From positions 18,304 through 82,303 of the forward strand of contig CAAFTW010000025.1 in NCBI GenBank assembly GCA_900766045.1: a DNA stretch of 64,000 nt, read 5' to 3'. The notes under the pieces were generated by a model. The model was not told where the DNA came from and did not search any database. It saw only the letters and a list, made by a program, of their open reading frames with translations. A program made the position numbers and the translations under genes. The DNA is from Clostridia bacterium (GTDB taxonomy: Bacteria > Bacillota > Clostridia > Peptostreptococcales > Anaerovoracaceae). Each line of letters starts with the position of its first letter. The stretch's first letter is position 1. This document shows positions 8,745-17,816 of this stretch, piece after piece.

Positions 8745-9285
8745 CTATATAGTGTAAAGTGGGGCAAGAGGGTAAGAGAGCTACAGTGTTTTCTTTTGTC
8801 ATTGTTTTTCATGATACACATCCTTTCGATTTAAGGCAGGCCGAAAGACCTGCCTGCATCATGTCAGGAAGCCGGAGCAACGGCAGGCTGGCATATACTC
8901 ATATAGGTGTTCTTTTTAAATGCGACTGATGCATCACGGAAATTTACTGGGAGAGGTATGCAGATGCAGGCCGCCGAGCGCAATTATGAGTCAAGGGTAA
9001 GAGTCGGGTCAGAGCCCGCTGCATACCTCTTCATCATGTCCGTGCAGCCGAGGAGGCTGACAGGGCTTTTCGCTATTGCCTCTGCGGCTTATGCTTGGGA
9101 GCTGCAGAGGTTTAACAATTGTATAAAAGCAGAGAGTTAAACGCTTAGTCCATATAGCACATACTATTACTTTTAAGTTTCTCCCTATAGATAGAACCAA
9201 TCAATCCGCTCTCTGCTTTTAATAAAAAGAAATTACAAAGGAACCGAGGAAGTGTGCAGGCAGTCTGCGGGCTTCCTTCTTTTAT
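8745..9285 (+). ncRNA. Candidate large structured non-coding RNA upstream of the terminase genes
   Basis: No credible gene lies here, but the stretch is full of long complementary arms. These are a 7-bp hairpin closing on GAAA (8834-8855); a 12-bp perfect pair 8952-8963 with 9019-9030 enclosing CGGG/CCCG (9005-9018); CAGCC/GGCTG (9045-9059); a 10-bp helix 9079-9088 with 9101-9110; and a 12-bp perfect pair 9125-9136 with 9209-9220. It ends in a terminator hairpin (9247-9277) with a T-rich tail. Size, prophage setting and position recall the ornate large phage RNAs (ROOL/GOLLD). Membership in a known class is not established. Confidence 0.55.
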
Positions 9286-9480
9286 TGCCTGCGGCACATG
9301 GGCAAAGGGCCCTCTTCTTTCTTTCGGGCGGTGTAGGTACTGTCTGGGAAAGCTGAAAAGCGGGGCGTGGATTGCCCATCTTTTGGCTCCAAAAAATTGA
9401 AATTTTTTCCTGGGGGCCGTGTCGCAGATATGATTAATTTCTGTAAATAGTTAAAAAATTTGAAGGAAGGCTACATTTTT
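9286..9480. other. Non-coding leader before terminase, possible packaging-site region
   Basis: There is no gene. Two further dyads are visible: ATGGGCAA (about 9298) with TTGCCCAT (about 9372), and AAAAAATT-GA-AATTTTTT (about 9391-9408) flanked by GGCTCC and GGGGGCC. Lambda-type phages with Nu1/GpA terminases keep their cos site next to the small terminase gene, so this is where it would be expected. No cos core can be identified by eye. Confidence 0.35.
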
Positions 9481-10023
9481 ATGCGCCAAAATCAGGTAAA
9501 AACTGAAGAAGTAAATTCCGCGACACTGGCGCAGTTGCTCGGTCTTAATGTCAGGACGATTCAGCGCCTTACCGGCGACGGCATCCTGACAAACATCAGC
9601 AAGACGCGCTCCCTGCGCTTTAATCTGCAGGACGCTTTGCAGGCTTACGTAGCCTATCTGAAATCCGGCGAGAAGACTCAGGACCAGCAGGACCTTGAAG
9701 CGAAGCTGAAAAAGCAGAAGCTCGAGGCTGAAATCGCGCTGAAAGAGTCCCAGGGAGAGCTCCATGAGATGAAAACAAGGCTCTTCGAGGGGTCAATTAT
9801 TGAAGTCGATGATGTGAAAGCAGACTATGAGTCCTTTTTCAAAGTCCTTAAGAGCGTGATCAATGCGATCCCTGGAAGAGTCGCTGGCATCCTGAGCGAT
9901 TATGCGGATCCTGTGACTGTCCGCAAAGCAGAAAAGGATATTACAGATGAGTTAAACCGGACAATGGAGACTTTCGTGGTCCGTGGCAATGCCCCTAAGG
10001 CAGGTGGGCGCGATGGCACGTAA
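9481..10023 (+). CDS. Terminase small subunit (Nu1-like)
   Basis: ATG 9481 is preferred over TTG 9460 because GAAGGAAGG lies about ten bases upstream. The N-terminus is a winged-helix/MerR-like HTH (SATLAQLLGLNVRTIQRLTGDG), followed by a long coiled coil (about residues 70-110) and a C-terminal helical part, the Nu1 layout. The family recognises the packaging site and recruits the large subunit. It overlaps the TerL start by 11 bases. Confidence 0.85.
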   Translation: MRQNQVKTEEVNSATLAQLLGLNVRTIQRLTGDGILTNISKTRSLRFNLQDALQAYVAYLKSGEKTQDQQDLEAKLKKQKLEAEIALKESQGELHEMKTRLFEGSIIEVDDVKADYESFFKVLKSVINAIPGRVAGILSDYADPVTVRKAEKDITDELNRTMETFVVRGNAPKAGGRDGT

Positions 10024-11875
10024 AGTTAAGCACATTCGGATCCCTAAGTACACAGTGCCGCCTTATATTAAGGAGGCCCTGGAGATCTTAAGGCCTCCGG
10101 AGCAGTTAACGGTATCGGAGTGGGCGGAGAAGTACAGGATCCTTGATGACAAGACTTCCGCGCGTCCGGGGCATTGGAGAAACGAGGTCACGCCTTATCT
10201 GGTTGGTGTCATGGACGCCTTTAACGAATATGCAGTAGAGAGGATTACTTTTTGTAAGCCTACGCAGGTCGGAGGTACAGAAGCCATGCAGAATATGCTT
10301 GGCTATATGATCGCTCAGGATCCGGGTCCGGCTATGGTTGTGTATCCAACTGAGGTCCTTGGTACATCCACATCAGAGGAGCGTATCCAGCCAATGCTGA
10401 GACTGTCTCCTGCGATCAAAGATAAGTGGGATGAATACCGGTCAACAGATATGGAGCTGCACTTCTCTACGATGAATCTTACGCTTGCCTGGGCTAACTC
10501 ACCGAGCGCTCTTGCATCAAAGCCGATCAGATATCTGCTGATGGATGAGGTGGATAAGTACCCGGGTGCAAGCAATAAGGAAGCGGATCCAATCTCACTG
10601 GCAAAGGAGCGAACGAAGACTTATGCCAATAGTAAGATCTACATCACATCAACGCCAACCCTAAAGACAGGGCACATCTGGAAAAGCCTGCAATCCTCCG
10701 ATGAGATCCGGCACTTCTTTGTACCTTGCCCACACTGCGGCGAGATGATCGAGCTTAAATTCTCCAATGTGAGATATTCAGACGACAAGACGTTGTCCTT
10801 CCGTGATCGCGCGGACACAGCCGCCTATGCCTGTCAGAAGTGTGGCTGCCTGATCAATGACTCAGACAAGCCGGGCATGCTGAGAAGAGGCAAGTGGAAA
10901 GCTGTTGAAAAGAAGACCGAAAACGTCCGGTCAGTCGGTTTCTGGATGAACACGCTTTACAGCCCGTTCGTTAAGTTCTCGGATGTTGCCTTCGAGTTCT
11001 TGACGAGTAAAGACGATGCAGATAGATTGCAGAACTTCGTCAACTCATGGCTCGCAGAGCCCTGGGAAGACACGCAGATCAAGACCAGCGCTGACATGGT
11101 GCTGGACAGACAGACTGATCTTCCGGAGTTCGAGCTTCCGGAGTGGACAGAGCTCCTGACTGCTGGCGTCGATGTTCAGCAGACCTGTCTGTACTGGACC
11201 ATAAGAGCATGGGGCAAGTTTATGACATCTCAGAATATCGCGCATGGTCAGGCTGTGTCACTTGATGAGATCACGCGGATGATGAACCTCGAGTACCGAA
11301 AAGGTAGTGGAGCCCGGATGACTGTGCAGCTGTGCCTGATCGACTCTGGTTTTGCCACCGATGACATCTATGACTACTGCCTTCAGAATCTGGAATGGGC
11401 GCTGCCATGCCGAGGTAACGCAAGAGCCGCGATCGCTGACTACTATAAGGTCAGCAAGGTCGAGAGCAACATTGACGCCTACGGCATGCGGCTGATCATT
11501 GTAGATACCGGCCGGTATAAAGACCTGATCACGTCAAGGATGAGGCGCAGAACCGGCATACAGGGCTCCTGGATGGTCTATAAGGGCTGTGACAGAGAGT
11601 ACGCTGAGCAGGTTACTGCAGAGCATAAGGTGCATGTCAAAGGCAAGCAGGTGCCTCAGTGGGTGCCGAAGACTTCACATGCAGACAACCATTACTTAGA
11701 CTGTGAGGTCTATGCTGCCTGCGCAGCCGACATGCTCGGGGCAAGGACCTTATATCTGGATGACGAAAAGGCAGAGGAAGAACAGAAGAAACGGCAGCAG
11801 ATGGACAGAAGCTCTCAGACCAGAGAGCAGGGAATGAACCTCTGGCTGCCGAGTAATACAGGTAATTGGATATAG
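10013..11875 (+). CDS. Terminase large subunit (GpA family)
   Basis: This 620-residue protein matches the lambda GpA type. Its N-terminal ATPase contains CKPTQVGGTE (an adenosine-binding/Walker-like loop, near residue 82) and the Walker B LLMDEVDKYP near 177. A zinc-type insertion (CPHCGE near 239, CQKCG about 38 residues later) follows, then a nuclease domain with the GVDVQ strand near 385. It packages DNA into the procapsid and cuts it. ATG 10013 lies inside terS. GpA-type enzymes usually make cohesive ends. Confidence 0.92.
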   Translation: MARKVKHIRIPKYTVPPYIKEALEILRPPEQLTVSEWAEKYRILDDKTSARPGHWRNEVTPYLVGVMDAFNEYAVERITFCKPTQVGGTEAMQNMLGYMIAQDPGPAMVVYPTEVLGTSTSEERIQPMLRLSPAIKDKWDEYRSTDMELHFSTMNLTLAWANSPSALASKPIRYLLMDEVDKYPGASNKEADPISLAKERTKTYANSKIYITSTPTLKTGHIWKSLQSSDEIRHFFVPCPHCGEMIELKFSNVRYSDDKTLSFRDRADTAAYACQKCGCLINDSDKPGMLRRGKWKAVEKKTENVRSVGFWMNTLYSPFVKFSDVAFEFLTSKDDADRLQNFVNSWLAEPWEDTQIKTSADMVLDRQTDLPEFELPEWTELLTAGVDVQQTCLYWTIRAWGKFMTSQNIAHGQAVSLDEITRMMNLEYRKGSGARMTVQLCLIDSGFATDDIYDYCLQNLEWALPCRGNARAAIADYYKVSKVESNIDAYGMRLIIVDTGRYKDLITSRMRRRTGIQGSWMVYKGCDREYAEQVTAEHKVHVKGKQVPQWVPKTSHADNHYLDCEVYAACAADMLGARTLYLDDEKAEEEQKKRQQMDRSSQTREQGMNLWLPSNTGNWI

Positions 11876-11935
11876 TGATATGGATCCTTGCAATAGTACT
11901 TGCATGGATCTTTTTAGTTGGATAGGAGATGCAGT

Positions 11936-12205
11936 ATGGCTGACAGTACGACACTTGAACAGGTCACAGGGTCTGTCACAGCAGACGATACCATCACAGG
12001 CCTGACTTTAAGTCAGGTTGAAGAGGCCATCACCGCGATCATGGAAGGCGGACAGAGCTACAAGATCGGGACGCGGTCACTTACGCGTGCCAATCTGACG
12101 GAGCTTGTCAGCCTCAGAAATCAGCTTAAGACAGAGAGCAATGATGCAAGCGCAGAGGCATCGGGAATCCCTGGCTGCAGCATCGCGCTTTTCTCGGGGA
12201 GGTAA
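11936..12205 (+). CDS. gpW-like head-tail joining protein
   Basis: The 89-residue protein sits exactly where lambda gpW does, between TerL and portal. It has an LTLSQVEEAITAIMEGGQSYKI helix followed by TRANLTELVSLRNQL, the gpW/gp25-like two-helix pattern. gpW closes the filled head and prepares it for tail joining. Start ATG 11936 follows AGGAGATG. Confidence 0.75.
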   Translation: MADSTTLEQVTGSVTADDTITGLTLSQVEEAITAIMEGGQSYKIGTRSLTRANLTELVSLRNQLKTESNDASAEASGIPGCSIALFSGR

Positions 12206-12207
12206 GG

Positions 12208-13860
12208 ATGAGTAAAAAAGGAAGCTGGCTTGACAGAGCCATCCTTGCTATCGCCCCGGGCTGGGGAGTCAGACGCATGGCGAACAAGGCCGTAGCGGAT
12301 GAGATCCAGCGAAGCTGGAACTATGACAGCGGAGAGGGCGGCGCAAGGAATCACTACTGGCGAGCGGTCAACGAGAGCGGCGAGCAGACGGATAAGTGGG
12401 ATCGCAACCGCGTAAGAGCGCGGGCAAGAGATCTTGAACGAAACTCAGACCAGATGAACGCTGTGATCGACGCTGTCGTCCGGAGCGTGTACGGCCCTGG
12501 GTGGGAGCTTCAGGCCAAGGTCGGAGACGGCGAGAAAAGAGATTACACCAAATTAAATAAGCAGATCGAGGCCGCCTGGAAAAAGTGGAAAAGGGCGCGG
12601 AACTGCGATGTCACAGGCGCGCAGTCCTTTGATGAAATGATCCGGATGTGTGTCCGGCGGAAAAAAGTCGACGGAGGCATCCTGATTGTTAAGCGGTTCA
12701 CGCCGAAAAACGATGGTTTTATTCCATTTAAACTTCAGATTTTTGAAGTAGATGAGCTGGATGAGACGCAGACAGCGCCGAAGTACAAGGGTGATACCGT
12801 AGTAGGCGGCATTGAGTACAACAGCTGGAACCGCCCGAAAGGTTACTGGTTCCGTCAGTATGATATCACGGGCATGCAGGAGGTAGACAGCGTTTTTATC
12901 CCTGCGGATGACGTGATCTTCTATTTTACGAAAACCAGACCGTCACAGATCAGAGAGATGTCAGACATGTCCCCGACCATCACAAGGATCAGAGACGTCA
13001 ATCAGTATTTGGAAGCCGTTGCGGTTAAAGAGCGCATACAGGCCTGTTTTGCCGTATTTTTTAAGCCGCAGACTACCGCGGGCATGGGTTTTGGCCGCTC
13101 CGGAGTCAAGACTGAGGATTCGGGCGGATATCTTGGCAAGACTCTGTCTCCGGGCATGATGCAGGAGCTTCCGGCAGGCGAAGAGCCGGTCTCCGTAAAC
13201 CCTACGGGGCAGGCGCAGAACGCTGCCGAGTTTGTGAAACTGCAGCAGAAGATGCTGGCCGCTGGTCAGGGCATGTCATACGAGGCTGTCAGCAGGGACA
13301 TGTCAGAGACGAACTACTCCAGCGCGCGGCAGTCTGCCATCGAAGATGAGCGGACCTTTGCCGCGGAGCAGGAGAGTCTGGAAGCGGTCCTGGACGAGAT
13401 CTATGAGACTTTCGTGATCTCTTTGGTCTTGGCTGGCAAGGTGGAGATCAAGGACTTTTGGACAGATAAGGATAAGTACCTGTCCCATGCCTGGATCATG
13501 CCTGCCAAGAAGTGGATTGACCCGGTCAAGGAAGCCAATGCCAATGTGACCGCGCTTAAATCCGGCCAGAAGACCTTCCAGCAGCTCTGCGCGGAAAGCG
13601 GCATGAACTGGAAGGATGTCTTAGACGAGACCAGTGAGGCATTTAAGTACGCAGACAAGCTCGGGATTGACTTAACAGACATACTGCTTACAGCAGGCGC
13701 TAAGCCTGTTGCAGATAAAGACACTACGCAGCAGGGAGGTGAGGAAGATGAACCGAAAAAACCAGAAGAAGAAGACGGAGGGGACGCTCCAGACGAGAGC
13801 AGTGCCGGCGGCGATCAGAGCGATGTCGGAGGATCCGGAAAACCGGACGTTTCAGATTAG
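12208..13860 (+). CDS. Phage portal protein (lambda family)
   Basis: This 550-residue lambda-family (gpB type) portal forms the dodecameric channel through which DNA enters the head. The characteristic N-terminal ARARDLERNSDQMNAVID segment is near residue 70, and the mid-region contains the conserved VKLQQKMLAAGQGMSYE and NYSSARQSAIEDERTF blocks. The tail is acidic and low in complexity. Its last 113 bases overlap the protease gene in another frame. It starts two bases after the gpW-like gene. Confidence 0.9.
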   Translation: MSKKGSWLDRAILAIAPGWGVRRMANKAVADEIQRSWNYDSGEGGARNHYWRAVNESGEQTDKWDRNRVRARARDLERNSDQMNAVIDAVVRSVYGPGWELQAKVGDGEKRDYTKLNKQIEAAWKKWKRARNCDVTGAQSFDEMIRMCVRRKKVDGGILIVKRFTPKNDGFIPFKLQIFEVDELDETQTAPKYKGDTVVGGIEYNSWNRPKGYWFRQYDITGMQEVDSVFIPADDVIFYFTKTRPSQIREMSDMSPTITRIRDVNQYLEAVAVKERIQACFAVFFKPQTTAGMGFGRSGVKTEDSGGYLGKTLSPGMMQELPAGEEPVSVNPTGQAQNAAEFVKLQQKMLAAGQGMSYEAVSRDMSETNYSSARQSAIEDERTFAAEQESLEAVLDEIYETFVISLVLAGKVEIKDFWTDKDKYLSHAWIMPAKKWIDPVKEANANVTALKSGQKTFQQLCAESGMNWKDVLDETSEAFKYADKLGIDLTDILLTAGAKPVADKDTTQQGGEEDEPKKPEEEDGGDAPDESSAGGDQSDVGGSGKPDVSD

Positions 13861-14362
13861 CTTTTCGAGCGAGGAGCCATACGATCAGCTGTGGGTAGGT
13901 CCGGAGATCTTGGATCACAGCGACGGGGCTGTCAATCTGGATCGGCTCAACTCGATCGGGGTAGTTCTTTACAACCACGACAGAGACAAGGTTGTGGGTA
14001 GGATCGATAAAGCCTGGACGGAAGACGGAAGAGGCCTTGCGCAGATCACTTTTGACGAAGATGAGGACTCGGATGTGATCTATCAGAAGGTCAAGAGCGG
14101 AACGCTTAAAGGCGTGTCTGTCGGCTACGTCGTCAACAGATATGAGGTAGTCGATGAAGGCGAGAAGTCAAAAGACGGACGCTTTGACGGTCCTGTGTCT
14201 GTCGCTACGTCCTGGGAGCCTTTAGAGGTTTCCATCGTGTCCATCCCTGCTGATCCGACAGTAGGAGTTGGCCGTGAGTACATTACTGATGCTGATAATC
14301 ATTGCTCAGCTCTGACAATCGTCAAGGCTCAGATGATAATCAATAAAAACTATTTAGATTAA
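13748..14362 (+). CDS. Prohead protease (HK97/U35 family)
   Basis: ATG 13748 follows GGGAGGTGAGG within the portal gene. The 204-residue protein has an NRTFQISFSSEEPYDQ strand at its start, VVLYNHDRDKVVGRI holding the catalytic His of the U35 protease fold, and VSVGYVV with SWEPLEVSIVSIPADP, which are hallmarks of phage prohead proteases. It cleaves scaffold and capsid during maturation. Its place between portal and capsid agrees. Confidence 0.88.
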   Translation: MNRKNQKKKTEGTLQTRAVPAAIRAMSEDPENRTFQISFSSEEPYDQLWVGPEILDHSDGAVNLDRLNSIGVVLYNHDRDKVVGRIDKAWTEDGRGLAQITFDEDEDSDVIYQKVKSGTLKGVSVGYVVNRYEVVDEGEKSKDGRFDGPVSVATSWEPLEVSIVSIPADPTVGVGREYITDADNHCSALTIVKAQMIINKNYLD

Positions 14363-14379
14363 AGGAAAGGAGCTTTTAT

Positions 14380-15849
14380 ATGCCTAAAAAGCTTAGAGCC
14401 CTGCTTCAGAAGCAGGAGGCGATTGTCAAAGCTGCTAAAGCCGCAGGAAGAGATCTGACCGAGGAGGAGCAGAAGGAATTTGATGCTCTGCAGGTTAAGA
14501 TCGACGAGGCAAAGGCCGAGGACGATGCCAAAGAGAAGGAAAAGGCTGCCAGAGATGAGGCAGTCAGAGAAGAGAGAGAAAGAACTGCAGGAATCACATC
14601 CCTGTGCAGATCTTTCGGCCTGGATCCGACATCTTACATCTCCGAGGGTAAGTCCCTGGATGAGGTAAGAGCCGCTGTCCTGGCTGAACTCGCTAAGGAA
14701 AAGGCACCAATTGGCAGATCTAGGATCAGTGTTGGCGAGGATGAAGAGGATAAGTTCCGCTCTGCTGCTGTTCTCGGTCTGAGACAGCGCATGGGATATG
14801 ACTCTGACAAGGAGAGATCTCCATACGCAGGCACAGAGCTGAAAGATCTGGCCACGGAGTGTATGGAGCATGACGGCGCTTCTAATGAGTCTCTGAGACA
14901 CATGTCTAAAGACGAGCTGTTCCAGCATCTCTGCAATGATCGTGCTTACATGAATCCGTCTGCGGCATTTCCATCCATTATGGATGCAACGGTCAACAAG
15001 ACGATTGTAGACGCTTATCAGATGGTCCCGACCACATTTGACCTGTGGACAACCAAGGGATCCCTGTCCGACTTTAAGACCGAGAATGTCCATCAGTGGG
15101 AAGTAGGTGGTATCTCCGACTTTGAGAAGGTCAGCGAGAACGGAGAGATCAAGGCAGACAGACCGTCTGAGAAGCTGAGACCAACTAGAAAGCTGGACTC
15201 CTATGGAAAGAGCTTCAGTCTGACTAGAGAGGCCTTCATTAATGACGATATCGGCCTGCTGGCAAAGACTTTGACAGAGTACTCTGCAGCTGCAAAGCGC
15301 ACCATCGACAATCAGGTCTATGATCTGATCATCTCCAATGCGAATTACGCAGATGGCAAGGCACTCTTCCATAAAGACCACGGCAACCTGGATACTACAG
15401 CCGCTAAGCCGGGTCAGACAGGACTGCAGGACGCACTGCTCCAGATGGGCGTGCAGAAGGATGACTTCGGCCAGGCGATTAGAGTCATCCCGAAGTACGT
15501 TCTGGTCGGAAACGCTGATCAGTTTGAGATATACACAGCTCTGCATTCCGCTCAGGTAACAGGATCTTCTAATAATGATGTGAACCCGCTGTATGGAATG
15601 GCGCTTCAGCCGATCATTGTTCCACAGCTGGATGCGGCGGCAAGCGCGGGTGCCTGCCCGTGGTTCGTCGTAGCAGATCCGATGTCTGCTAAGTCCATCG
15701 AGGTTGACTACCTCAACGGCGCAGAGACTCCGCAGGTTAGACGCATGGAGAAGCCGGGAGTGCTCGGATTCCACTGGGACGTTTACATGGACTGGGGCAT
15801 TACGGCTCTGGATTACCGTGGCATTTACAAGAATGGAGGTGCTAAATAA
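14380..15849 (+). CDS. Major capsid protein (HK97 fold) with N-terminal scaffold-like region
   Basis: The 489-residue protein starts at ATG 14380 after AAAGGAAAGGAG. Residues 1-75 form a charged coiled coil, the delta/scaffold segment normally removed by the neighbouring protease. The capsid domain follows, with a Mu gpT-like stretch around SLTREAFINDDIGLLAKTL. It is the main head shell protein. Its stop overlaps the next start by one base. Confidence 0.87.
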   Translation: MPKKLRALLQKQEAIVKAAKAAGRDLTEEEQKEFDALQVKIDEAKAEDDAKEKEKAARDEAVREERERTAGITSLCRSFGLDPTSYISEGKSLDEVRAAVLAELAKEKAPIGRSRISVGEDEEDKFRSAAVLGLRQRMGYDSDKERSPYAGTELKDLATECMEHDGASNESLRHMSKDELFQHLCNDRAYMNPSAAFPSIMDATVNKTIVDAYQMVPTTFDLWTTKGSLSDFKTENVHQWEVGGISDFEKVSENGEIKADRPSEKLRPTRKLDSYGKSFSLTREAFINDDIGLLAKTLTEYSAAAKRTIDNQVYDLIISNANYADGKALFHKDHGNLDTTAAKPGQTGLQDALLQMGVQKDDFGQAIRVIPKYVLVGNADQFEIYTALHSAQVTGSSNNDVNPLYGMALQPIIVPQLDAAASAGACPWFVVADPMSAKSIEVDYLNGAETPQVRRMEKPGVLGFHWDVYMDWGITALDYRGIYKNGGAK

Positions 15850-16175
15850 TGGCTAAGGCAGTATTTAGACAGGACGGAAATGCTCTGGACTACACCGCCA
15901 AGACCGCAGTAGCGGCTGGCGATATCGTTGTTATTGGCGATCGTGTTGGTGTAGTCGGAGGTGATATCGATGCTGGAGCGACAGGCGCTGTTGTGGTTGA
16001 GGGCGTGTTCACGATGCCTAAAAAGGCCGCCACCGCAATTGATGCAGGTAAAGAGGTTTACTTCTCTGCGACTGCAGGAACCGTCTCCACAACTAGCACT
16101 GACACAGACGCGGGCTATGCAGTAGAAGCTGCAGCAGCAGACGCGGCTACAGTAAGGGTTAAGTTGAGAGGTTAG
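15849..16175 (+). CDS. DUF2190 capsid-associated protein
   Basis: A 108-residue, alanine/valine/glycine-rich beta protein placed straight after the capsid gene. It shows the DUF2190 pattern with GDIVVIGDRVGVV and GVFTMPK. Members are often mislabelled RecA/RadA but occur as head decoration proteins. The decoration role is inferred from position. Confidence 0.75.
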   Translation: MAKAVFRQDGNALDYTAKTAVAAGDIVVIGDRVGVVGGDIDAGATGAVVVEGVFTMPKKAATAIDAGKEVYFSATAGTVSTTSTDTDAGYAVEAAAADAATVRVKLRG

Positions 16176-16177
16176 TC

Positions 16178-16519
16178 ATGAGCTTTAAGGATCAGCTGAA
16201 AAAAGACATTGGGTCTGTCTTTTTTAATAGCGAGGAGTTTGGAGACACGCATGAGATCAACGGAAGAGCAATGACCGCAATCATTGACGACAATCTGTTA
16301 AAGGAAGCTCCGACTGATCCGAGCATCCAGGGAATCTGGAGCGAGCAGACGACACTCTACGTTAAGGCTGAAGAATATGGGGATGCCCCGAAACGGGGCT
16401 CCCTTATTTTATTGGACGGCCAAAAACACGAGGTTATAGACCTGACAGTGGAGATGGGCGTCTACAAGATCACACTGGGGAGGTGGCGGTCAAATGGCAG
16501 TAGCAGACGTGTCTTCTAA
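16178..16519 (+). CDS. Head-tail connector (gpFII-like)
   Basis: The 113-residue product lies between the DUF2190 and gpZ genes, the slot of the lambda gpFII/Phage_attach connector. It reads as an N-terminal helix (FKDQLKKDIGSVFFN) followed by a small beta barrel (GSLILLDGQKHEVIDL). Similarity is of the fold type, so the call rests mainly on order. It overlaps the next gene by 26 bases. Confidence 0.55.
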   Translation: MSFKDQLKKDIGSVFFNSEEFGDTHEINGRAMTAIIDDNLLKEAPTDPSIQGIWSEQTTLYVKAEEYGDAPKRGSLILLDGQKHEVIDLTVEMGVYKITLGRWRSNGSSRRVF

Positions 16520-17120
16520 CGGATCAGTACTCACAGTCTCCTATGACAAGGCGGATCTTAAGCGCTTTGAGGAAGCGCTTAAAGACATTGACCATAATAC
16601 CCCGGTTGATCTTGCCTGGGCGAAGAACCGTACAGCCACGTACACACAGCGCCTGCTTGCCAGCTACGCGGCATCGCGGTACCGGATAAAGAAAAGCACC
16701 GTCAGGACGCATATCCTCAAAAGAAGCGCAAATGCCTCGGGAAGAAATGCAGTGCTTGCTATCCGTGATGAGACAAGGCCTTTGTCAGAGTTCCGCGTGA
16801 CCCATCCAAAAAAGGCAGAACCTAAGGGTGCTCAGTTTAAAGGAAACGGTGTTAAGCCTCTGACAATAGGGACAGCAAATAAGGTTTTTTGGGCCACTAT
16901 GAAGAGCGGTCACATCGGAGTCTTTCGTCGGAAAGGCCGCAGTCGTCTGCCGATTAAGCAGCTGATGGGTACCTCAATCCCGAAGATGATGGACAACTCC
17001 AGCGGAGAGGGCGCCTGGCAGAAGGCAAGAGACGAGGTTGCGGCTAAGCTCCTGGAGTATACGGAAAAGCGCATGCAGTATAGAATCCGCAAAGCTGCAG
17101 CAGGAGGGAAATTTGAGTAA
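16494..17120 (+). CDS. Minor tail protein Z-like tail completion protein
   Basis: The 208-residue basic protein resembles the gpZ minor tail family, with YTQRLLASYAASRYRIKKSTVR near residue 50 and many lysines. In tailed phages it helps finish the upper tail before joining to the head. It lies between the connector and gpU-like genes, as expected. Confidence 0.65.
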   Translation: MAVADVSSNGSVLTVSYDKADLKRFEEALKDIDHNTPVDLAWAKNRTATYTQRLLASYAASRYRIKKSTVRTHILKRSANASGRNAVLAIRDETRPLSEFRVTHPKKAEPKGAQFKGNGVKPLTIGTANKVFWATMKSGHIGVFRRKGRSRLPIKQLMGTSIPKMMDNSSGEGAWQKARDEVAAKLLEYTEKRMQYRIRKAAAGGKFE

Positions 17121-17587
17121 TGTACGATCTTAAAAGAGCATTGATAAAGGATCTGCAGACTGTATTCAAAGATCCTCTCTATAAAGCTCCGGATAAAGCT
17201 GATGGAAAGACGATCCACGTCTTCCGGAACCTTCCGCCTCTGCATGATGACCCTGCAGATGACGATGACGACTTTGACTATTTAGCCGTTTACGTCTCTG
17301 ACGGACAGAGAAACAGCGCAACAGAGCCGGAGCAGATGACCGCGCATATCGTGTGCGGAGTCTTTGATGACAGTCAGGACTGGGCGGGTGCCGACACGCT
17401 GGATCTGATCATTGAGCGGATCCTTAATCACTATGATGCAGCTCCTCTGCTGGATAAGCAGTTCCGCTGCACTTTCCCGCGGAATTATACGACCGTAATC
17501 GACGATGACACTTTTCCTTATTTTTTCGCGGTTGTCAGCCTGACGTTTGAGCGCATCACACCGGAAGAGGAGGATCCATATGTCTAG
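17120..17587 (+). CDS. Tail terminator-like protein
   Basis: A 155-residue acidic protein (DDPADDDDDFDY near residue 52) in the position of the tail terminator, between gpZ-like and sheath genes. The TAHIVCGVFDDSQDWAGADTLDLIIERIL pattern resembles the gpU/terminator fold. It is coupled by a one-base overlap to the preceding gene. Confidence is positional. Confidence 0.5.
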   Translation: MYDLKRALIKDLQTVFKDPLYKAPDKADGKTIHVFRNLPPLHDDPADDDDDFDYLAVYVSDGQRNSATEPEQMTAHIVCGVFDDSQDWAGADTLDLIIERILNHYDAAPLLDKQFRCTFPRNYTTVIDDDTFPYFFAVVSLTFERITPEEEDPYV

Positions 17588-17813
17588 CAGACGATTTACA
17601 CCACTTTGCTACGTCGGTCCAACGCAGGGCCGGCTGAAGCATGGCATGGTTTTTAAGGACCGTGAGGCTGTACAGGCCGCACGGATGAAGTATAAGGGTG
17701 AATATTTCGATGAGCTGCTTGTTCCTCAGGCAAAACAGCATGAGGCAGTCAAACAGATCAGAGAGGGTAAGGGCGCGGCCTATGTTTTTTACAAGCGCGC
17801 AGAAAAGGAGTAA
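17580..17813 (+). CDS. Small protein before tail sheath
   Basis: Seventy-seven residues starting at ATG 17580 behind GGAAGAGGAGG. It is basic with no recognised motif. Small genes in this position occur in many contractile-tail prophages. It ends three bases before the sheath gene. Confidence 0.5.
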   Translation: MSSRRFTPLCYVGPTQGRLKHGMVFKDREAVQAARMKYKGEYFDELLVPQAKQHEAVKQIREGKGAAYVFYKRAEKE

Positions 17814-17816
17814 CAC

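Noticed and set aside
8907..9140. A 77-codon frame within the terminase leader
   Set aside because: No good ribosome site, and the same bases form long paired arms. A structured RNA explains the sequence better.
14359..15774. A 471-codon open frame on the minus strand
   Set aside because: Antisense to the major capsid gene; no ribosome site and no sensible protein features.
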